The notes under the pieces: generated by a model | Databases searched by the model: none | What the model was told of the DNA's origin: nothing | What the model saw: only the letters and a program-made list of their open reading frames with translations | Position numbers and translations under genes: made by a program | Assembly: GCF_009939295.1 (NCBI RefSeq) | Contig: NZ_WVIC01000002.1 | Coordinates: 1 to 64,000 of the forward strand | Source of the DNA: Petrachloros mirabilis ULC683 | Lineage (GTDB): Bacteria; Cyanobacteriota; Cyanobacteriia; Thermosynechococcales; Thermosynechococcaceae | Direction: 5' to 3' | Length of the DNA stretch: 64,000 nucleotides | Shown: positions 8,946-17,414 of the stretch, piece by piece | Layout of the letters: each line of letters opens with the position of its first letter | Position numbering within the stretch: the first letter of the stretch is position 1

Positions 8946-9019
8946 CGGGATGTGGCGCAGCTTGGTAGCGCACTTCGTTCGGGACGAAGGGGCCGGAGGT
9001 TCAAATCCTCTCATCCCGA
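8946..9019 (+). tRNA. tRNA-Pro(CGG)
   Basis: A complete 74-nt cloverleaf without encoded CCA: acceptor CGGGATG (8946-8952) pairs with CATCCCG (9012-9018), with discriminator A at 9019. The D-arm is GCGC-AGCTTGGTA-GCGC. Anticodon stem CTTCG/CGAAG encloses TTCGGGA, giving anticodon CGG (proline, codon CCG). The T-arm loop is TTCAAAT. An IS remnant begins 53 bp downstream. Confidence 0.96.
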
Positions 9020-9072
9020 TTCTTTTAAAGGTATTGATATAAAGAGGTCTAGAGGTTTTTCGGGGACATCTA

Positions 9073-9252
9073 TCCCTCTTTTGTCACTCTGTGGGAAAGA
9101 AAATATTATAGAGAAACAGAGTTTACCCGAAACAGTCCTATGTCTTCCTCAAGAGAGATACGTCCAACGATTGGTTGTATCGATGAGTACTGTCAACGGT
9201 TTGAGGGATTATTTCCGGAAGTTCGTAGCTGCTTAGAGTGACAAAAGAGGGA
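9073..9252. mobile_element. Internally deleted insertion sequence (MITE-like)
   Basis: An 18-bp perfect terminal inverted repeat (9073-9090 and 9235-9252, core CCCTCTTTTGTCACTC) bounds 180 bp. Inside is a 33-codon frame resembling the N-terminus of an IS4/IS701-type transposase, running into the right arm and stopping there. This is the structure expected of an element that lost most of its transposase gene. No clear target-site duplication is visible. It sits just downstream of the tRNA. Confidence 0.65.
9140..9241 (+). pseudogene. Transposase N-terminal fragment
   Basis: ATG at 9140 opens 33 codons that include PTIGCIDEYCQRFEGLFPEV. This strongly resembles the start of cyanobacterial IS4/IS701-family transposases. 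A stop falls inside the right inverted repeat. The catalytic domain is absent, so it can only be mobilised by a transposase encoded elsewhere. Confidence 0.6.
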
Positions 9253-9383
9253 CATTGGCACCAAACTGCCCCAAGTTTAACCTACTGTGATGTAGATCAT
9301 CTGCCACCTCAGGTTCAATCACGTCGAGAGGTGCCCTGACGTGGAATCATCAGAGTATTGCATACCTCACAGGAGCTTATTGC

Positions 9384-9971
9384 ATGAAGTCTCGGCTGTA
9401 TTTGTGGAGTGCGATGGCCGGAAGCCGGTCTTTGACCATCGCAGCTCTGATGCTTGGGGGAATCGCCTGCGGTTATTCTCCAGAAGCCAACGGTCACATA
9501 GCGGCCTCGGTAGACAACCATTCCCTTGACGGTTTAGAGGGTGGGAACCTTTCTAAGGAACAGCATTTAGCCCTATGGTCTGGGTATTCCGAGGCCACAG
9601 AGGCCGATGGTCTTACAACTGAGCAAGTATCGGCTCGCCGCCAATATGAGGAAATTTCCCTGGAGAGCTTGTTTTCCGCCCTGCCAGTGATTGTCAAAAA
9701 TGACGAGTCTCTGGCATTTGAGATGTTTGGCCGATCTCAACCCCAAGAGGGTGAACAAGAGACTGTCATCGAAACTGTAGGCACCTACGAGAACTACAGG
9801 GTCTTGCAATTGACTAACCTAGGGGCGGCGGATGACTCAATTGGCGGGCAGCGCTACCGGTTTGAGTTTGAATACTTTGACAATGACCAGCTCAATCTGG
9901 TTTGGGTCGGACAACAGCGCTACTGTCGTCATACCACACCTCCACAGTGGACCCATGAAAGGTGTCCTTGA
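9384..9971 (+). CDS. Putative lipoprotein of unknown function
   Basis: A 195-residue protein with an N-terminal basic region, a hydrophobic segment and a lipobox-like LMLGGIAC (Cys29). A signal-peptidase-II lipoprotein is therefore likely. The mature part is acidic and Gln/Glu-rich. It contains SLFSALPVIVKNDESLAFEMFG and a C-terminal beta-rich segment (GGQRYRFEFEYFDNDQLNLVWVGQQRYC). I recognise no domain. It is monocistronic, between the IS remnant and a palindromic repeat. Confidence that it is a gene rests on the coherent signal sequence and length. Confidence 0.65.
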   Translation: MKSRLYLWSAMAGSRSLTIAALMLGGIACGYSPEANGHIAASVDNHSLDGLEGGNLSKEQHLALWSGYSEATEADGLTTEQVSARRQYEEISLESLFSALPVIVKNDESLAFEMFGRSQPQEGEQETVIETVGTYENYRVLQLTNLGAADDSIGGQRYRFEFEYFDNDQLNLVWVGQQRYCRHTTPPQWTHERCP

Positions 9972-10128
9972 GAAGGTGCGACCTCTATTAATTGGGGCGT
10001 CCTGCTCTGCTGCTCACAAACTGACAGGGGAGACGATTGATTAATTTGCATGGTTTCTACGCAGACACGCCACTATATTTCTCAATTCGATGAGCTTATC
10101 CAAGAGCAGAACAGCGATTTTGCCCAAA

Positions 10129-10260
10129 GCGGCTTAAAAGTCTTGCTCTACATTCGCCCCCCAACCCCCCATTTTGGGGGGCTTTTATCACTCTTAAGTC
10201 CCCCAAAATGGGGGATTTAGGGAGCGAGTGCAAGGCATTAGAAACGTTTCAAACTGCCTC
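10129..10260. repeat. Dispersed palindromic repeat, copy 1
   Basis: The core is two nested G/C-tract hairpins (10155-10182 region and 10199-10216). It is closely matched, in reverse orientation, by 25689-25828, including the outer segments (...TTAAAAGTCTT at the left and GTTTCAAACTGCCTC at the right). The two ends are imperfect inverted repeats of each other, as in a MITE. It lies between the lipoprotein and the convergent hypothetical gene, so it may also block transcription. Confidence 0.75.
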
Positions 10261-10292
10261 TCAGATGCCATTCTGTTTGGGGTAACCCAGAC

Positions 10293-10649
10293 TTAGCCTT
10301 CAGCGCCAGCAACGCTGGCCACTAAACTCCAGCCTTTATTTTCTGAGAGAGCCTGATTGAGCTGTTGATAAACCTGAAAGCAATGGTTATTTGATTTCAG
10401 GGGCAGCTCTTCATTTTTGATCACAAAGTTAAGTTGTGTTCTGTCTTTTGTCGCTCGCGTATTGTCCACTAAAACTTCAACCGTCACCAGCTTCGGAAAT
10501 GGCACCTTGCCAGGTTGCTCACGGGCAATCAAGTAGTCTTCAGTTAAGTAAAGCACTTCAAAATTGCAGGATTTCAGTAAATCCGTCACTTGCTCGTAGA
10601 GCCGACCCAGGGGAACCGCAACTGTTAAAAGATGTGTATAGCGAGCCAT
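10293..10649 (-). CDS. Conserved hypothetical protein
   Basis: A 118-residue soluble protein without signal peptide or membrane helix. Predicted alternating strands and helices: MARYTHLLTVAVPLGRLYEQ, VLYLTEDYLIAREQPGKVPF, KLVTVEVLVD, TQLNFVIKNEELPLKS. It has the look of a small single-domain alpha/beta protein common in cyanobacteria, but I cannot name the family. It ends 33 bp from the palindromic repeat. No operon partner is evident. Confidence 0.65.
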   Translation of the reverse strand: MARYTHLLTVAVPLGRLYEQVTDLLKSCNFEVLYLTEDYLIAREQPGKVPFPKLVTVEVLVDNTRATKDRTQLNFVIKNEELPLKSNNHCFQVYQQLNQALSENKGWSLVASVAGAEG

Positions 10650-10755
10650 AGAGTCTAGGCATAGACATCATGAATGCTACCTATCATAACGAATTTGGCT
10701 CAGCCGTCCTGAAGGGTAGCGTGAATCGAACCCCGCTTCCAAACTTGACCCTGTG

Positions 10756-10793
10756 ATGGGGCTGATGTCAACCATGGATAACATCAGCCCCAT
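10756..10793. terminator. 13-bp perfect hairpin downstream of DUF4168 gene
   Basis: Arms 10756-10768 and 10781-10793 pair perfectly around a 12-nt loop, 68 bp beyond the stop of the DUF4168 gene. The lack of a T-run makes this a probable 3' stabiliser or weak terminator. Confidence 0.5.
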
Positions 10794-10860
10794 AGGGTTG
10801 TTTTAGAGGGGAAACGACGCTCAGGGAGACGTCTTGGATAACCTCCCAAACGCAATGGTG

Positions 10861-11343
10861 CTATTGAGCAGGTTCTTGCTGAAGCACTTCTTGCACCTGT
10901 GCCTGCAAGCTTGGATCAGCCTGATATTGAGTGAGCAGCTCGTTAAAGCGGGGCATATCTAGGGCATTTACTTCTAAAATTTGACCCATTTGAACTTCAG
11001 CCGCTTGTTGAATGCCTTGCAATTCGCTCACCGCTTGATTGTATTGATCGCTCTGGGCAGAGGGCACCGATTCGTTTGCCTGCACAGCAGCCTGAATCTG
11101 TTGAAACTCTTGAGGATTTAGCCCTTGCTCTTGGATGGCATCAGCCATCTCTTGCTGTGCGGCTTGTTGTAATCTAGCAATATCCCGGAGAGACACCGCG
11201 AAAGCTCGAAGTTCCGACGCTTCCAGAGGGGTTGCTTCGGTGGTTTCAGGGGTGGCTTCAGGGGAAGGCTGCATTTGAGCCTGAGCAGGAATTCCCCATA
11301 GCGCAGCGGTGAGGGTCGTCCCCATCAAAATAGTTTTCAGCAT
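10861..11343 (-). CDS. DUF4168-domain secreted protein
   Basis: A 160-residue exported protein. The Sec signal peptide is MLKTILMGTTLTAALWGIPAQAQ, with probable cleavage after AQA. A Pro/Thr/Glu-rich linker (about residues 24-43) leads into a helical DUF4168 domain with EASELRAFAVSLRDIARLQ, QGLNPQEFQQIQAAVQ and FNELLTQYQADPSLQAQVQ. The family is periplasmic in cyanobacteria and proteobacteria, with no assigned biochemical role. Upstream lies a 9-bp hairpin and then purM on the same strand (130 bp), so readthrough from purM is possible. Confidence 0.85.
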   Translation of the reverse strand: MLKTILMGTTLTAALWGIPAQAQMQPSPEATPETTEATPLEASELRAFAVSLRDIARLQQAAQQEMADAIQEQGLNPQEFQQIQAAVQANESVPSAQSDQYNQAVSELQGIQQAAEVQMGQILEVNALDMPRFNELLTQYQADPSLQAQVQEVLQQEPAQ

Positions 11344-11371
11344 GGGATTTCTCCTTTAAACAGCTGACACT

Positions 11372-11400
11372 AGGCTGAACAAAAGGAGTGGGTTCAGCCT
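11372..11400. terminator. Hairpin between purM and DUF4168 gene
   Basis: AGGCTGAAC (11372-11380) pairs with GTTCAGCCT (11392-11400), an 11-nt loop. It lies in the 129-bp gap after purM and before the DUF4168 start. It could be a weak purM terminator or part of the next gene's leader. Confidence 0.4.
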
Positions 11401-11472
11401 GGGCGTCACTTTGGCTATCCTAGTCAGCTCTCTGTTGACTGTCAAATCGGGTCTTGCCGTTGTCACCTAAAC

Positions 11473-12540
11473 TCAAGACGACTCTGAGTTGACGGGAATC
11501 CCGAGGACGGTTTTCGCCCCGGCAACCACATGACCCATTGGGTAAGCATTGATACTTCGATCTTCAAACCAAGTGATCGCGCTATCTGCATGGGAAGGGG
11601 GAACCAGCAGCACAAATCCAATGCCCATATTAAACGTGTCAAACATTACCTCTGGACTGACGTTACCGGCTGTGGCAATCCAGTGAAAAATGGGAGGAAC
11701 CGGCCAGGAGTCTGGCTGGAGTACCACAGATTGATCCACCCCTAGACAACGAGGCAAGTTTTCGGGTAGACCACCCCCGGTGATGTGGGCCATGCCATGG
11801 ATGTCTAGTCCGGCTTGTCGTGCTGCTAAAACCGACTTCACATAGATCTGTGTGGGGGTCAGCAATGCATCGCCAAGAGACTGCCCACCTAACGCCTGCG
11901 GTTGTTCCTCCCAAGCCCAGCCCGGCAAATTGCGATCGCCCCGAAGTCCATCCTGCATAATCTTTCGCACTAGGCTAAAGCCATTGCTGTGAATCCCTCG
12001 ACTGGCCAAGCCAATGGCAATATCGCCTAAGGCAACTTGAGAGCCATCTAACAAGTTATCCCGCTCTACAATTCCCACGCAGAATCCAGCCAAATCATAG
12101 TCTTTGGGTTGATAAAACCCTGGCATCTCTGCTGTTTCTCCCCCTAAAAGGGCGCAGCCACTTTGCTGACAGCCTTCTGCAATTCCAGAAATGACCTGTA
12201 CCAATTCCTCAGGCTCTAGCTTGCCTGTGGCTAAATAATCTAAGAAAAATAAGGGCTCTGCGCCACAGGTGAGGACGTCGTTCACGCACATGGCTACCAA
12301 GTCAATGCCTACGGTGTCATGCCGATTGAGATCTCGGGCAAGCTTGAGTTTTGTGCCAACTCCATCTGCCCCTGAGACGAGAACGGGTGCTTGGTAGCCC
12401 TGAGGCAGTTGAAAGAATCCCCCAAACCCGCCCAAGCTGCCCAAAACTTCTGGTCGAGTTGTCCGAGCCACTAGCTCCTGAATGCGGGACACAAACTCAC
12501 GACCTGCCTGAATATTCACCCCTGCATCTTGATAATCCAT
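11473..12540 (-). CDS. purM: Phosphoribosylformylglycinamidine cyclo-ligase (AIR synthetase)
   Basis: ATP-dependent closure of the imidazole ring, FGAM to AIR, step five of de novo purine synthesis. 355 residues, normal for the family. Blocks seen: [16 protein letters not shown] at the N-terminus, [52 protein letters not shown], and [16 protein letters not shown]. It belongs to the PurM/SelD/HypE fold. ATG 12540 is preferred over an in-frame GTG two codons upstream. No other purine gene is nearby. Confidence 0.96.
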   Translation of the reverse strand: MDYQDAGVNIQAGREFVSRIQELVARTTRPEVLGSLGGFGGFFQLPQGYQAPVLVSGADGVGTKLKLARDLNRHDTVGIDLVAMCVNDVLTCGAEPLFFLDYLATGKLEPEELVQVISGIAEGCQQSGCALLGGETAEMPGFYQPKDYDLAGFCVGIVERDNLLDGSQVALGDIAIGLASRGIHSNGFSLVRKIMQDGLRGDRNLPGWAWEEQPQALGGQSLGDALLTPTQIYVKSVLAARQAGLDIHGMAHITGGGLPENLPRCLGVDQSVVLQPDSWPVPPIFHWIATAGNVSPEVMFDTFNMGIGFVLLVPPSHADSAITWFEDRSINAYPMGHVVAGAKTVLGIPVNSESS

Positions 12541-12779
12541 GCCCACCCTATCTATGCGCTATGGCCAGCATCCCATGGAACGAAGCTGCTGCGATCGCAG
12601 CAGCCCTCAGTAAATTTACGCAAAGCTCATGGGTGTGATCCCATTGCCTAGATTTTTCTCTTGTGAAGATACTTTTGAAATTCAAAAACATCTATGCCTG
12701 TGTGATTACATTTTGTTATCTTTGAGCGCCCTCTCTCTTAAGACTGAAATTCTTGCTCCAGACTGGTTTGATTAAGTTT

Positions 12780-12960
12780 TGTACGGAATGGCTAGCCAAA
12801 CTAAGGCTAGCCCCTGGGTACCCTAAGGGGGATCCTCTCCGAAGATTCCCGGATCCCATGGGAAAAACCTTCGTGATAGGGTGAGTCAGTTCTAAGCACA
12901 TGGAGTAAAGCCGGAATGAGTCCGGGTAACCGGTCTCTGCGCACCAGAAAATTTTATTTA
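12780..12960 (+). promoter_or_regulatory. Structured leader upstream of rlpA, candidate c-di-AMP (ydaO-type) riboswitch
   Basis: The 180 bp before rlpA are rich in pairing segments, including GGCTAGCC repeats (12790-12820) and CCCCT/AGGGG. ATGGGAAAAACC...AGGGTGAGTC (12858-12887) resembles the GGGGAACC...GGGGTGAATC element of ydaO RNAs. GCCGGAATGAGTCCGGGTAA (12911-12930) partly matches the GCCGAATCCG..GCTAACC element. The invariant GACAGCTAAC block is not present exactly. ydaO-class riboswitches are known upstream of cell-wall genes, including rlpA-type ones. This is a candidate only. Confidence 0.45.
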
Positions 12961-12986
12961 CTGTGCCTTCCTTGAAAAGGACGCTT

Positions 12987-14006
12987 ATGAAGAAAATCAT
13001 GCTATCGGGTCTTACTGCGGCCCTTTCGGTTTCCATTATTGGAACCCTATCTATCAGTCAAGCCAGCCCACCTGTGACTTTGGAAGCCAATGTTTCCGAG
13101 TCTACAGTGATGCCAGCAACTGACGAGGAATCTCAAATTAGCTCTGCGGCTGAGGATTCTGGCGTACGCAGTCAAGCCCTCAAGGTGGGTGAGCGCCAAG
13201 GCCGCTCAGGAGGTTCGACAAGCGATGATGGCATTGCCAAAATATACTCCCATGCGATTTCGGGACGCAATGCGGTGACGCTTTATGTTCACAATATTCC
13301 TGTGGTCACTTTTTTGGGAGTCAAGCCCGATACTGCAGAAGCTGAAGGGGTAAAGGTGGCCTCTGTGGGTGAGTCGGTGCCTGCTGCGACAACGGCGCAA
13401 GATCCGATGTGGCGAGCGACAACGGTTGCGGCTCGGATTAATCAGCTTCATCGATCTGGTGTCGAGGCCAAAGAGATTCAGGTTCGCTGGGATTCAGAAC
13501 GCCGCAGCTACCGAATTGGAGCTGATAATCTGCATCTGCTGGAAATGAGTGATGGCACCATCTCTCCCCAAACCACTCAAGATGTGGCGGAGGATGCCCT
13601 CCAAATTACCAATCGCTTACGGCGTCAACTGGGGAACGCAGAACCGCTTTCTGACATTCAAGGGCGTCCCCAACCGCCTCGGCCTGCCCAAACGGTTGCA
13701 CTTGGCCCGGTGCGACTGCAAGTTCAGGGAATGGCTTCTTGGTATGGCCCGGGGTTTCATGGGAATCGCACGGCGAATGGCGAGCGATTTAACCAGTACG
13801 ATATGACCGCAGCTCATCGCAACCTGCCCTTTGGCACCCGGGTGCGAGTGACCAATCTCCATAATGGTCGCTCGGTGGTTGTGAGAATTAATGATCGAGG
13901 GCCTTTTACGGGGGGGCGGGTGATTGATCTATCTAAAGGAGCCGCCCAAACCCTGGGGGTGGTTTCTAGTGGTGTAGCACCGGTGAGGCTAGACGTTTTG
14001 CAGTAG
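12987..14006 (+). CDS. rlpA: RlpA-like septal ring/cell-wall lytic protein
   Basis: RlpA-type proteins carry a double-psi beta-barrel; characterised members are lytic transglycosylases that act on stem-less peptidoglycan at the septum. The 339-residue protein has a signal peptide ([20 protein letters not shown]..., cleavage near QAS), a roughly 220-residue linker with low complexity, and the barrel at the C-terminus. That starts [20 protein letters not shown] and continues [17 protein letters not shown] and [11 protein letters not shown]. The catalytic Asp of the barrel is probably in INDRGPF. The start is ATG 12987, preceded by AAAGG. No SPOR domain is seen. The leader may be a riboswitch. 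Confidence 0.88.
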   Translation: MKKIMLSGLTAALSVSIIGTLSISQASPPVTLEANVSESTVMPATDEESQISSAAEDSGVRSQALKVGERQGRSGGSTSDDGIAKIYSHAISGRNAVTLYVHNIPVVTFLGVKPDTAEAEGVKVASVGESVPAATTAQDPMWRATTVAARINQLHRSGVEAKEIQVRWDSERRSYRIGADNLHLLEMSDGTISPQTTQDVAEDALQITNRLRRQLGNAEPLSDIQGRPQPPRPAQTVALGPVRLQVQGMASWYGPGFHGNRTANGERFNQYDMTAAHRNLPFGTRVRVTNLHNGRSVVVRINDRGPFTGGRVIDLSKGAAQTLGVVSSGVAPVRLDVLQ

Positions 14007-14016
14007 TAAAGCTGTC

Positions 14017-14057
14017 ACTCATGCTTTGGCTCTGATGCCAGGGCATGAGTCGTTTTT
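14017..14057 (+). terminator. Rho-independent terminator after rlpA
   Basis: ACTCATGC (14017-14024) pairs with GCATGAGT (14043-14050), with an inner TGGC/GCCA stem, and is followed by CGTTTTT. It starts 11 bp after the rlpA stop. Confidence 0.75.
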
Positions 14058-14120
14058 GGGGTTGGATGGAGCGCTCTAAACGAGAGTGTGTTAGGGTTTC
14101 CCCATGGCTTTCTGATCCTT

Positions 14121-14465
14121 ATGGTGCAGTCTTCCGCTTCGTCATCTGCCTACATTGTGGTGTTGGTCACCGCAGCCAACCAGTCTGAAGCGACACAGAT
14201 AGCCACAGCGCTGTTGGAGGCTAAGCTCGCTGCCTGTATCAGTATCTTTCCCGTGACTTCACACTATACTTGGCAAGGCCAGCTTCACTGTGAGTCAGAA
14301 TATCAATTGGTGATCAAAACTCAGGTACACTGCTTTGGGGCTCTAGAAGCTAAGGTGCGATCGCAGCACTCCTACGAAGTCCCAGAAATCATTGGACTTC
14401 CCCTGGTCACTGGCTCAACCCCCTATCTGGATTGGATTTTTGCCCAGCTTAATCCTGACTTCTAA
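14121..14465 (+). CDS. cutA: Divalent-cation tolerance protein CutA
   Basis: A small trimeric PII-like protein, named for copper tolerance in E. coli but without a settled biochemical role. About 114 residues. Signature blocks are VLVTAANQSEATQIATALLEAKLAACI, then SHYTWQGQLHCESEYQLVIKT and VPEIIGLPLVTGSTPYLDWI. ATG 14121 is preferred to a GTG at 14088, because the added residues are hydrophobic and not part of the family. ycf20 starts 27 bp downstream on the same strand. Confidence 0.93.
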   Translation: MVQSSASSSAYIVVLVTAANQSEATQIATALLEAKLAACISIFPVTSHYTWQGQLHCESEYQLVIKTQVHCFGALEAKVRSQHSYEVPEIIGLPLVTGSTPYLDWIFAQLNPDF

Positions 14466-14492
14466 GCGTTCTTGATCACAGAGCATCAGCCG

Positions 14493-14825
14493 ATGCAAAA
14501 CACGCGACTTAACACCCTGCTCACCGGACTGAGCAACCAACTGAATCAACAACTGCGTAACCCCTGGCGACGCCTCTCTGTTGTTGCCATTTCGCTCTTG
14601 TTTGGGGTCTATCTGGGGGTTGCTTTTTCGGCCATTTCTGGACAACTGGCTTACTTAGACATCAGCATGTCTTTCATCAGTTTGCTCTTTACCGAGCTGA
14701 TTAGCTGGCTGTTTTACAGCGATCGCTGGCGACTGAAGCGCTCCATTTGGGGTGAAGCCCTCAATGCCCTCAAAATTGGCCTCATCTATGGTCTGTTTTT
14801 GTTGGGGTTTATGCTAGGCAGCTAA
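14493..14825 (+). CDS. ycf20: Ycf20-like protein (DUF565)
   Basis: A roughly 110-residue membrane protein of the chloroplast/cyanobacterial Ycf20 family; plant and algal homologues affect thermal dissipation of light energy. The N-terminus MQNTRLNTLLTGLSNQLNQQ and the NPWRRLSVVAISLLFGVYLG block are typical. Three hydrophobic segments lie at about 34-52, 55-75 and 90-109. ATG 14493 is chosen over an in-frame TTG at 14472. Its function in cyanobacteria is unresolved. Confidence 0.9.
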   Translation: MQNTRLNTLLTGLSNQLNQQLRNPWRRLSVVAISLLFGVYLGVAFSAISGQLAYLDISMSFISLLFTELISWLFYSDRWRLKRSIWGEALNALKIGLIYGLFLLGFMLGS

Positions 14826-14957
14826 AGATTGCCTCTGCTAGCCATCAACCTGTTGGTGCCAAAGGCTTTGCCAGAGCATGGGGCTTCTGCGAAAAAGCTG
14901 AATTCACAATGTCATGCCATCATAGACACATCCCGATGCCCAAAGCTCTGAGCTGGA

Positions 14958-15239
14958 GTGCTAAACGTGTCAGAACCCAATCATAAGGCTAAGGACGATT
15001 TTCTCTATCCCCGCAGTACCTACCGGGGAAACTTCACCCCTGAGAACCTAGTTTTTAATGCCAATTTACAAGAGTTTGCTCAAAAGATTGGCTATATTTG
15101 TGCCCTAGAGACCAGTGGCAAAGTTCCCCCTGATGCTGCTTACGAAGAAATTAAAAAACTCTGGAAAGAGCTAAAAGTGAGTAAGCGAGAGTTGGGAATT
15201 CAGTCTACCCCGCCCCCAGACTCAAATCAGTCGGAGTGA
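14958..15239 (+). CDS. DUF7219-type small cyanobacterial protein
   Basis: A soluble, charged protein of about 90 residues with the conserved run DDFLYPRSTYRGNFTPENLV then FNANLQEFAQKIGYICALET and YEEIKKLWKELKVSKREL. I recognise it as a small protein family widespread in cyanobacteria, but its role is unknown to me. The start is GTG (14958 or 14967); there is no ATG in frame before the conserved block. The C-terminus is disordered. It stands between ycf20 and mtnP on the same strand. Confidence 0.8.
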   Translation: MLNVSEPNHKAKDDFLYPRSTYRGNFTPENLVFNANLQEFAQKIGYICALETSGKVPPDAAYEEIKKLWKELKVSKRELGIQSTPPPDSNQSE

Positions 15240-15344
15240 AGACGCTTCTGGTTTGCTCTAATCACCTTGGTAGTGGATAAACCCATTGTTCTGTGTCCCT
15301 GAGCCGCTTACACTACGGTATGGACGCTCAAAGGCAGGTTTTCT

Positions 15345-16217
15345 ATGGCTGAGGCAAGTATTGGCATTATTGGGGGCAGTGGTCTCTATCAAATGGAGGC
15401 TCTGAGCGATCTCGAAGAGGTGCGGGTGGAAACCCCCTTTGGAGATCCTTCAGATGCGTTGATCCTGGGCACCTTAGAAGGGGCACGGGTGGCTTTTTTG
15501 GCTCGCCATGGTCGCAACCATACTCTGATGCCCACGGAGCTGCCGTTCCGGGCCAATATCTACGCCCTTAAAAGCCTGGGGGTCAAATATGTGATCTCAG
15601 CTTCGGCGGTGGGTTCCCTGCAAGGGGAGGCCAAGCCCTTAGATATGGTGATTCCGGATCAGTTTATTGATCGCACCCGCAATCGGGTCTCGACTTTCTT
15701 TGGGGAGGGCATTGTCGCCCACATTAGTTTTGGGGAACCTATCTGTGGTCAGTTGGCAACGGTGTTGGGGGATGCGATCGCATCCCTCCAACTTGCCGAC
15801 GTTACCCTGCATCGGGGCGGCACCTACATCTGCATGGAAGGACCAGCTTTCTCCACCAAAGCCGAATCGAATCTTTATCGCAGTTGGGGCGGCACCGTCA
15901 TTGGCATGACCAATCTACCGGAAGCCAAACTGGCTCGTGAAGCTGAGATGGCCTACGCCACCTTAGCCCTGGTCACTGACTACGACTGCTGGCATCCCGA
16001 CCACGACAGCGTCACCGTAGACATGGTGATTCAAAACCTGAAGCGCAACGCCAGCAACGCTCAGGCCGTAATTCACGAAGCCGTAAAGCGCTTGGGGCAA
16101 AATCCCCCAGCCTCAACAGCTCATAAAGCGCTCAAAAATGCAGTTTTGACCCCCCTAGACAAAGCACCCCCAGAAGCCAAAGCCAAACTGTCTCTGCTCT
16201 TGCAAAAGTATCTGTAG
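15345..16217 (+). CDS. mtnP: S-methyl-5'-thioadenosine phosphorylase
   Basis: Splits methylthioadenosine (MTA) with phosphate into adenine and 5-methylthioribose 1-phosphate, the entry to methionine salvage. 290 residues. Family blocks: [54 protein letters not shown] and [40 protein letters not shown] and TDYDCWH complete the nucleoside-binding site. The C-terminus is longer than in many homologues. It begins a tight three-gene run with the YciI-like gene (7-bp gap) and mtnB. Confidence 0.95.
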   Translation: MAEASIGIIGGSGLYQMEALSDLEEVRVETPFGDPSDALILGTLEGARVAFLARHGRNHTLMPTELPFRANIYALKSLGVKYVISASAVGSLQGEAKPLDMVIPDQFIDRTRNRVSTFFGEGIVAHISFGEPICGQLATVLGDAIASLQLADVTLHRGGTYICMEGPAFSTKAESNLYRSWGGTVIGMTNLPEAKLAREAEMAYATLALVTDYDCWHPDHDSVTVDMVIQNLKRNASNAQAVIHEAVKRLGQNPPASTAHKALKNAVLTPLDKAPPEAKAKLSLLLQKYL

Positions 16218-16224
16218 GCTCACT

Positions 16225-16500
16225 ATGCCGTGGTTTGTCAAAATTGAGCGGGGCATTGTCGCCAAGTCTATCTTCGATCAATATGTGCCAGCCCATAGAG
16301 CCTTCGTCGAGGCTTTGATTGCCGAAGGGCGAGCTGCCCGCACTGGCTACTGGGCTGATAGTCGGGGAGGGATGCTGATCTTTCGAGCCGAGTCTATGGC
16401 AGAGGCCCAGGCTATCGTCGCTCAAGATCCGTTGATTGTGAACCAATGCGTGGAGTATGAACTGCACCAATGGGTTCCCGTCGTCGGCACCGATCTGTAG
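16225..16500 (+). CDS. YciI-family protein
   Basis: A 91-residue dimeric alpha+beta barrel-type protein: MPWFVKIERGIV, HRAFVEALIAEGRAARTGYW, GGMLIFRAESMAEAQAIVAQ, and DPLIVNQCVEYELHQW. The His/Asp pair of YciI-like domains appears as VPAHRAF and AQDPL. No activity is known for most members. It sits between mtnP and mtnB with gaps of 7 and 14 bp, and is almost certainly cotranscribed with them. That suggests a helper role in MTA salvage, for example on a reactive intermediate, but this is inference. Confidence 0.85.
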   Translation: MPWFVKIERGIVAKSIFDQYVPAHRAFVEALIAEGRAARTGYWADSRGGMLIFRAESMAEAQAIVAQDPLIVNQCVEYELHQWVPVVGTDL

Positions 16501-16514
16501 CTGTTCCCCTAGCA

Positions 16515-17147
16515 ATGTCTTCCTTTTCTGTGCCTGACTCAGATCCGCGCGGTCAACTGATTGCCCATGCCCGTCACTTTTACCAACAAGGTTGGATGGT
16601 GGGCACGGCTGGCAACCTCTCAGCGCGAATGCCCGACGGCAGTTTCTGGATTACCGCCAGCGGCTGTGCCAAGGGAGCACTCACCCTAGAGCAATTTGTG
16701 CATCTGAGCCTGGATGGCGAGATTTTGGAGCAGCCCAGCGGCAAGCCTTCGGCAGAAACCCACATCCATCAGGTGATTTATCAGCAGGTACCAGCGGCTC
16801 AAGCCTGCTATCATGTGCATTCTGTGGAGGCAAACCTGGTCAGCCGCTTTTCTGCCGCTCAGCACTTGGATTTACCCCCTTTAGAGATGCTCAAAGGGCT
16901 GGGAAGTTGGGACGAAAATCCCCAGGTGCAATTGCCTGTGTTTGCCAATCATGCCCATGTACCAGCCATCGCCGCCGAGATACAGACCCGATTCCAGGCG
17001 TTTCCATCCAGGGTTCCGGCCTTGCTGATTCGAGATCACGGCGTCACCGTGTGGGGCACCTCTGTGCAGGCCACCTTCCATCACCTAGAAATTATGGAGT
17101 ACTTGTTTCGGTACATGGTGGCAGCTCGTTCCTTTGAAATAAGATAA
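16515..17147 (+). CDS. mtnB: Methylthioribulose-1-phosphate dehydratase
   Basis: Removes water from 5-methylthioribulose 1-phosphate in methionine salvage; a zinc-dependent class II aldolase-fold enzyme. 210 residues. The zinc site is predicted from AETHIHQVIYQ and a downstream His in EIMEYLFRYM/HHLEIMEYL. The block GWMVGTAGNLSARMPDGSFW, the CYHVHSVEAN run and LLIRDHGVTVWGTS are typical. ATG 16515 is used; an upstream in-frame start would overlap the YciI gene. MtnA, MtnC/D and MtnE are not in the window, so the pathway is completed elsewhere. Confidence 0.93.
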   Translation: MSSFSVPDSDPRGQLIAHARHFYQQGWMVGTAGNLSARMPDGSFWITASGCAKGALTLEQFVHLSLDGEILEQPSGKPSAETHIHQVIYQQVPAAQACYHVHSVEANLVSRFSAAQHLDLPPLEMLKGLGSWDENPQVQLPVFANHAHVPAIAAEIQTRFQAFPSRVPALLIRDHGVTVWGTSVQATFHHLEIMEYLFRYMVAARSFEIR

Positions 17148-17171
17148 TCATGAACCGTTGGTCTGAACCTA

Positions 17172-17414
17172 ATGAGACTCGATCGAATTACCAGCAATCC
17201 AAAACGAATGAATGGGCAACCCTGCATTCGCCATCTTCGCCTTACCGTTCGTCGAGTAATTGAGCTGCTAGCAACTTACCCTGATCGAGAAGAGTTACAT
17301 CAAGAATTTCCAGAGCTAGAGGATGAAGACATCCGACAAGCCCTGATTTTTGCCTCTTCTTATTTGGATGATCGCATCATTGAGCTTCCTAATCACCATG
17401 AAACTGTTGCTTGA
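17172..17414 (+). CDS. DUF433-family antitoxin-like protein (pair 1)
   Basis: 80 residues. The block ITSNPKRMNGQPCIRHLRLT, then VRRVIELLATYPDREELHQE and FPELEDEDIRQALIFASSYL, is the DUF433 (COG2442) winged-helix fold. These small proteins are predicted antitoxins for DUF5615 partners and probably bind their own promoter. The gene overlaps the next by 17 nt, so the two are translationally linked. A second DUF433 gene lies at 21059. Confidence 0.88.
   Translation: MRLDRITSNPKRMNGQPCIRHLRLTVRRVIELLATYPDREELHQEFPELEDEDIRQALIFASSYLDDRIIELPNHHETVA

Noticed and set aside
8952-9236. 94-codon plus-strand frame
   Set aside because: Reads through the tRNA and the IS remnant in the wrong frame.
10708-10735. 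tRNA T-arm-like segment (reverse strand GGTTCGATTC)
   Set aside because: The stem does not pair and no acceptor or anticodon arm is present.
16592-17137. 181-codon plus-strand frame inside mtnB
   Set aside because: Alternative frame of a well-supported enzyme gene; no family resemblance.
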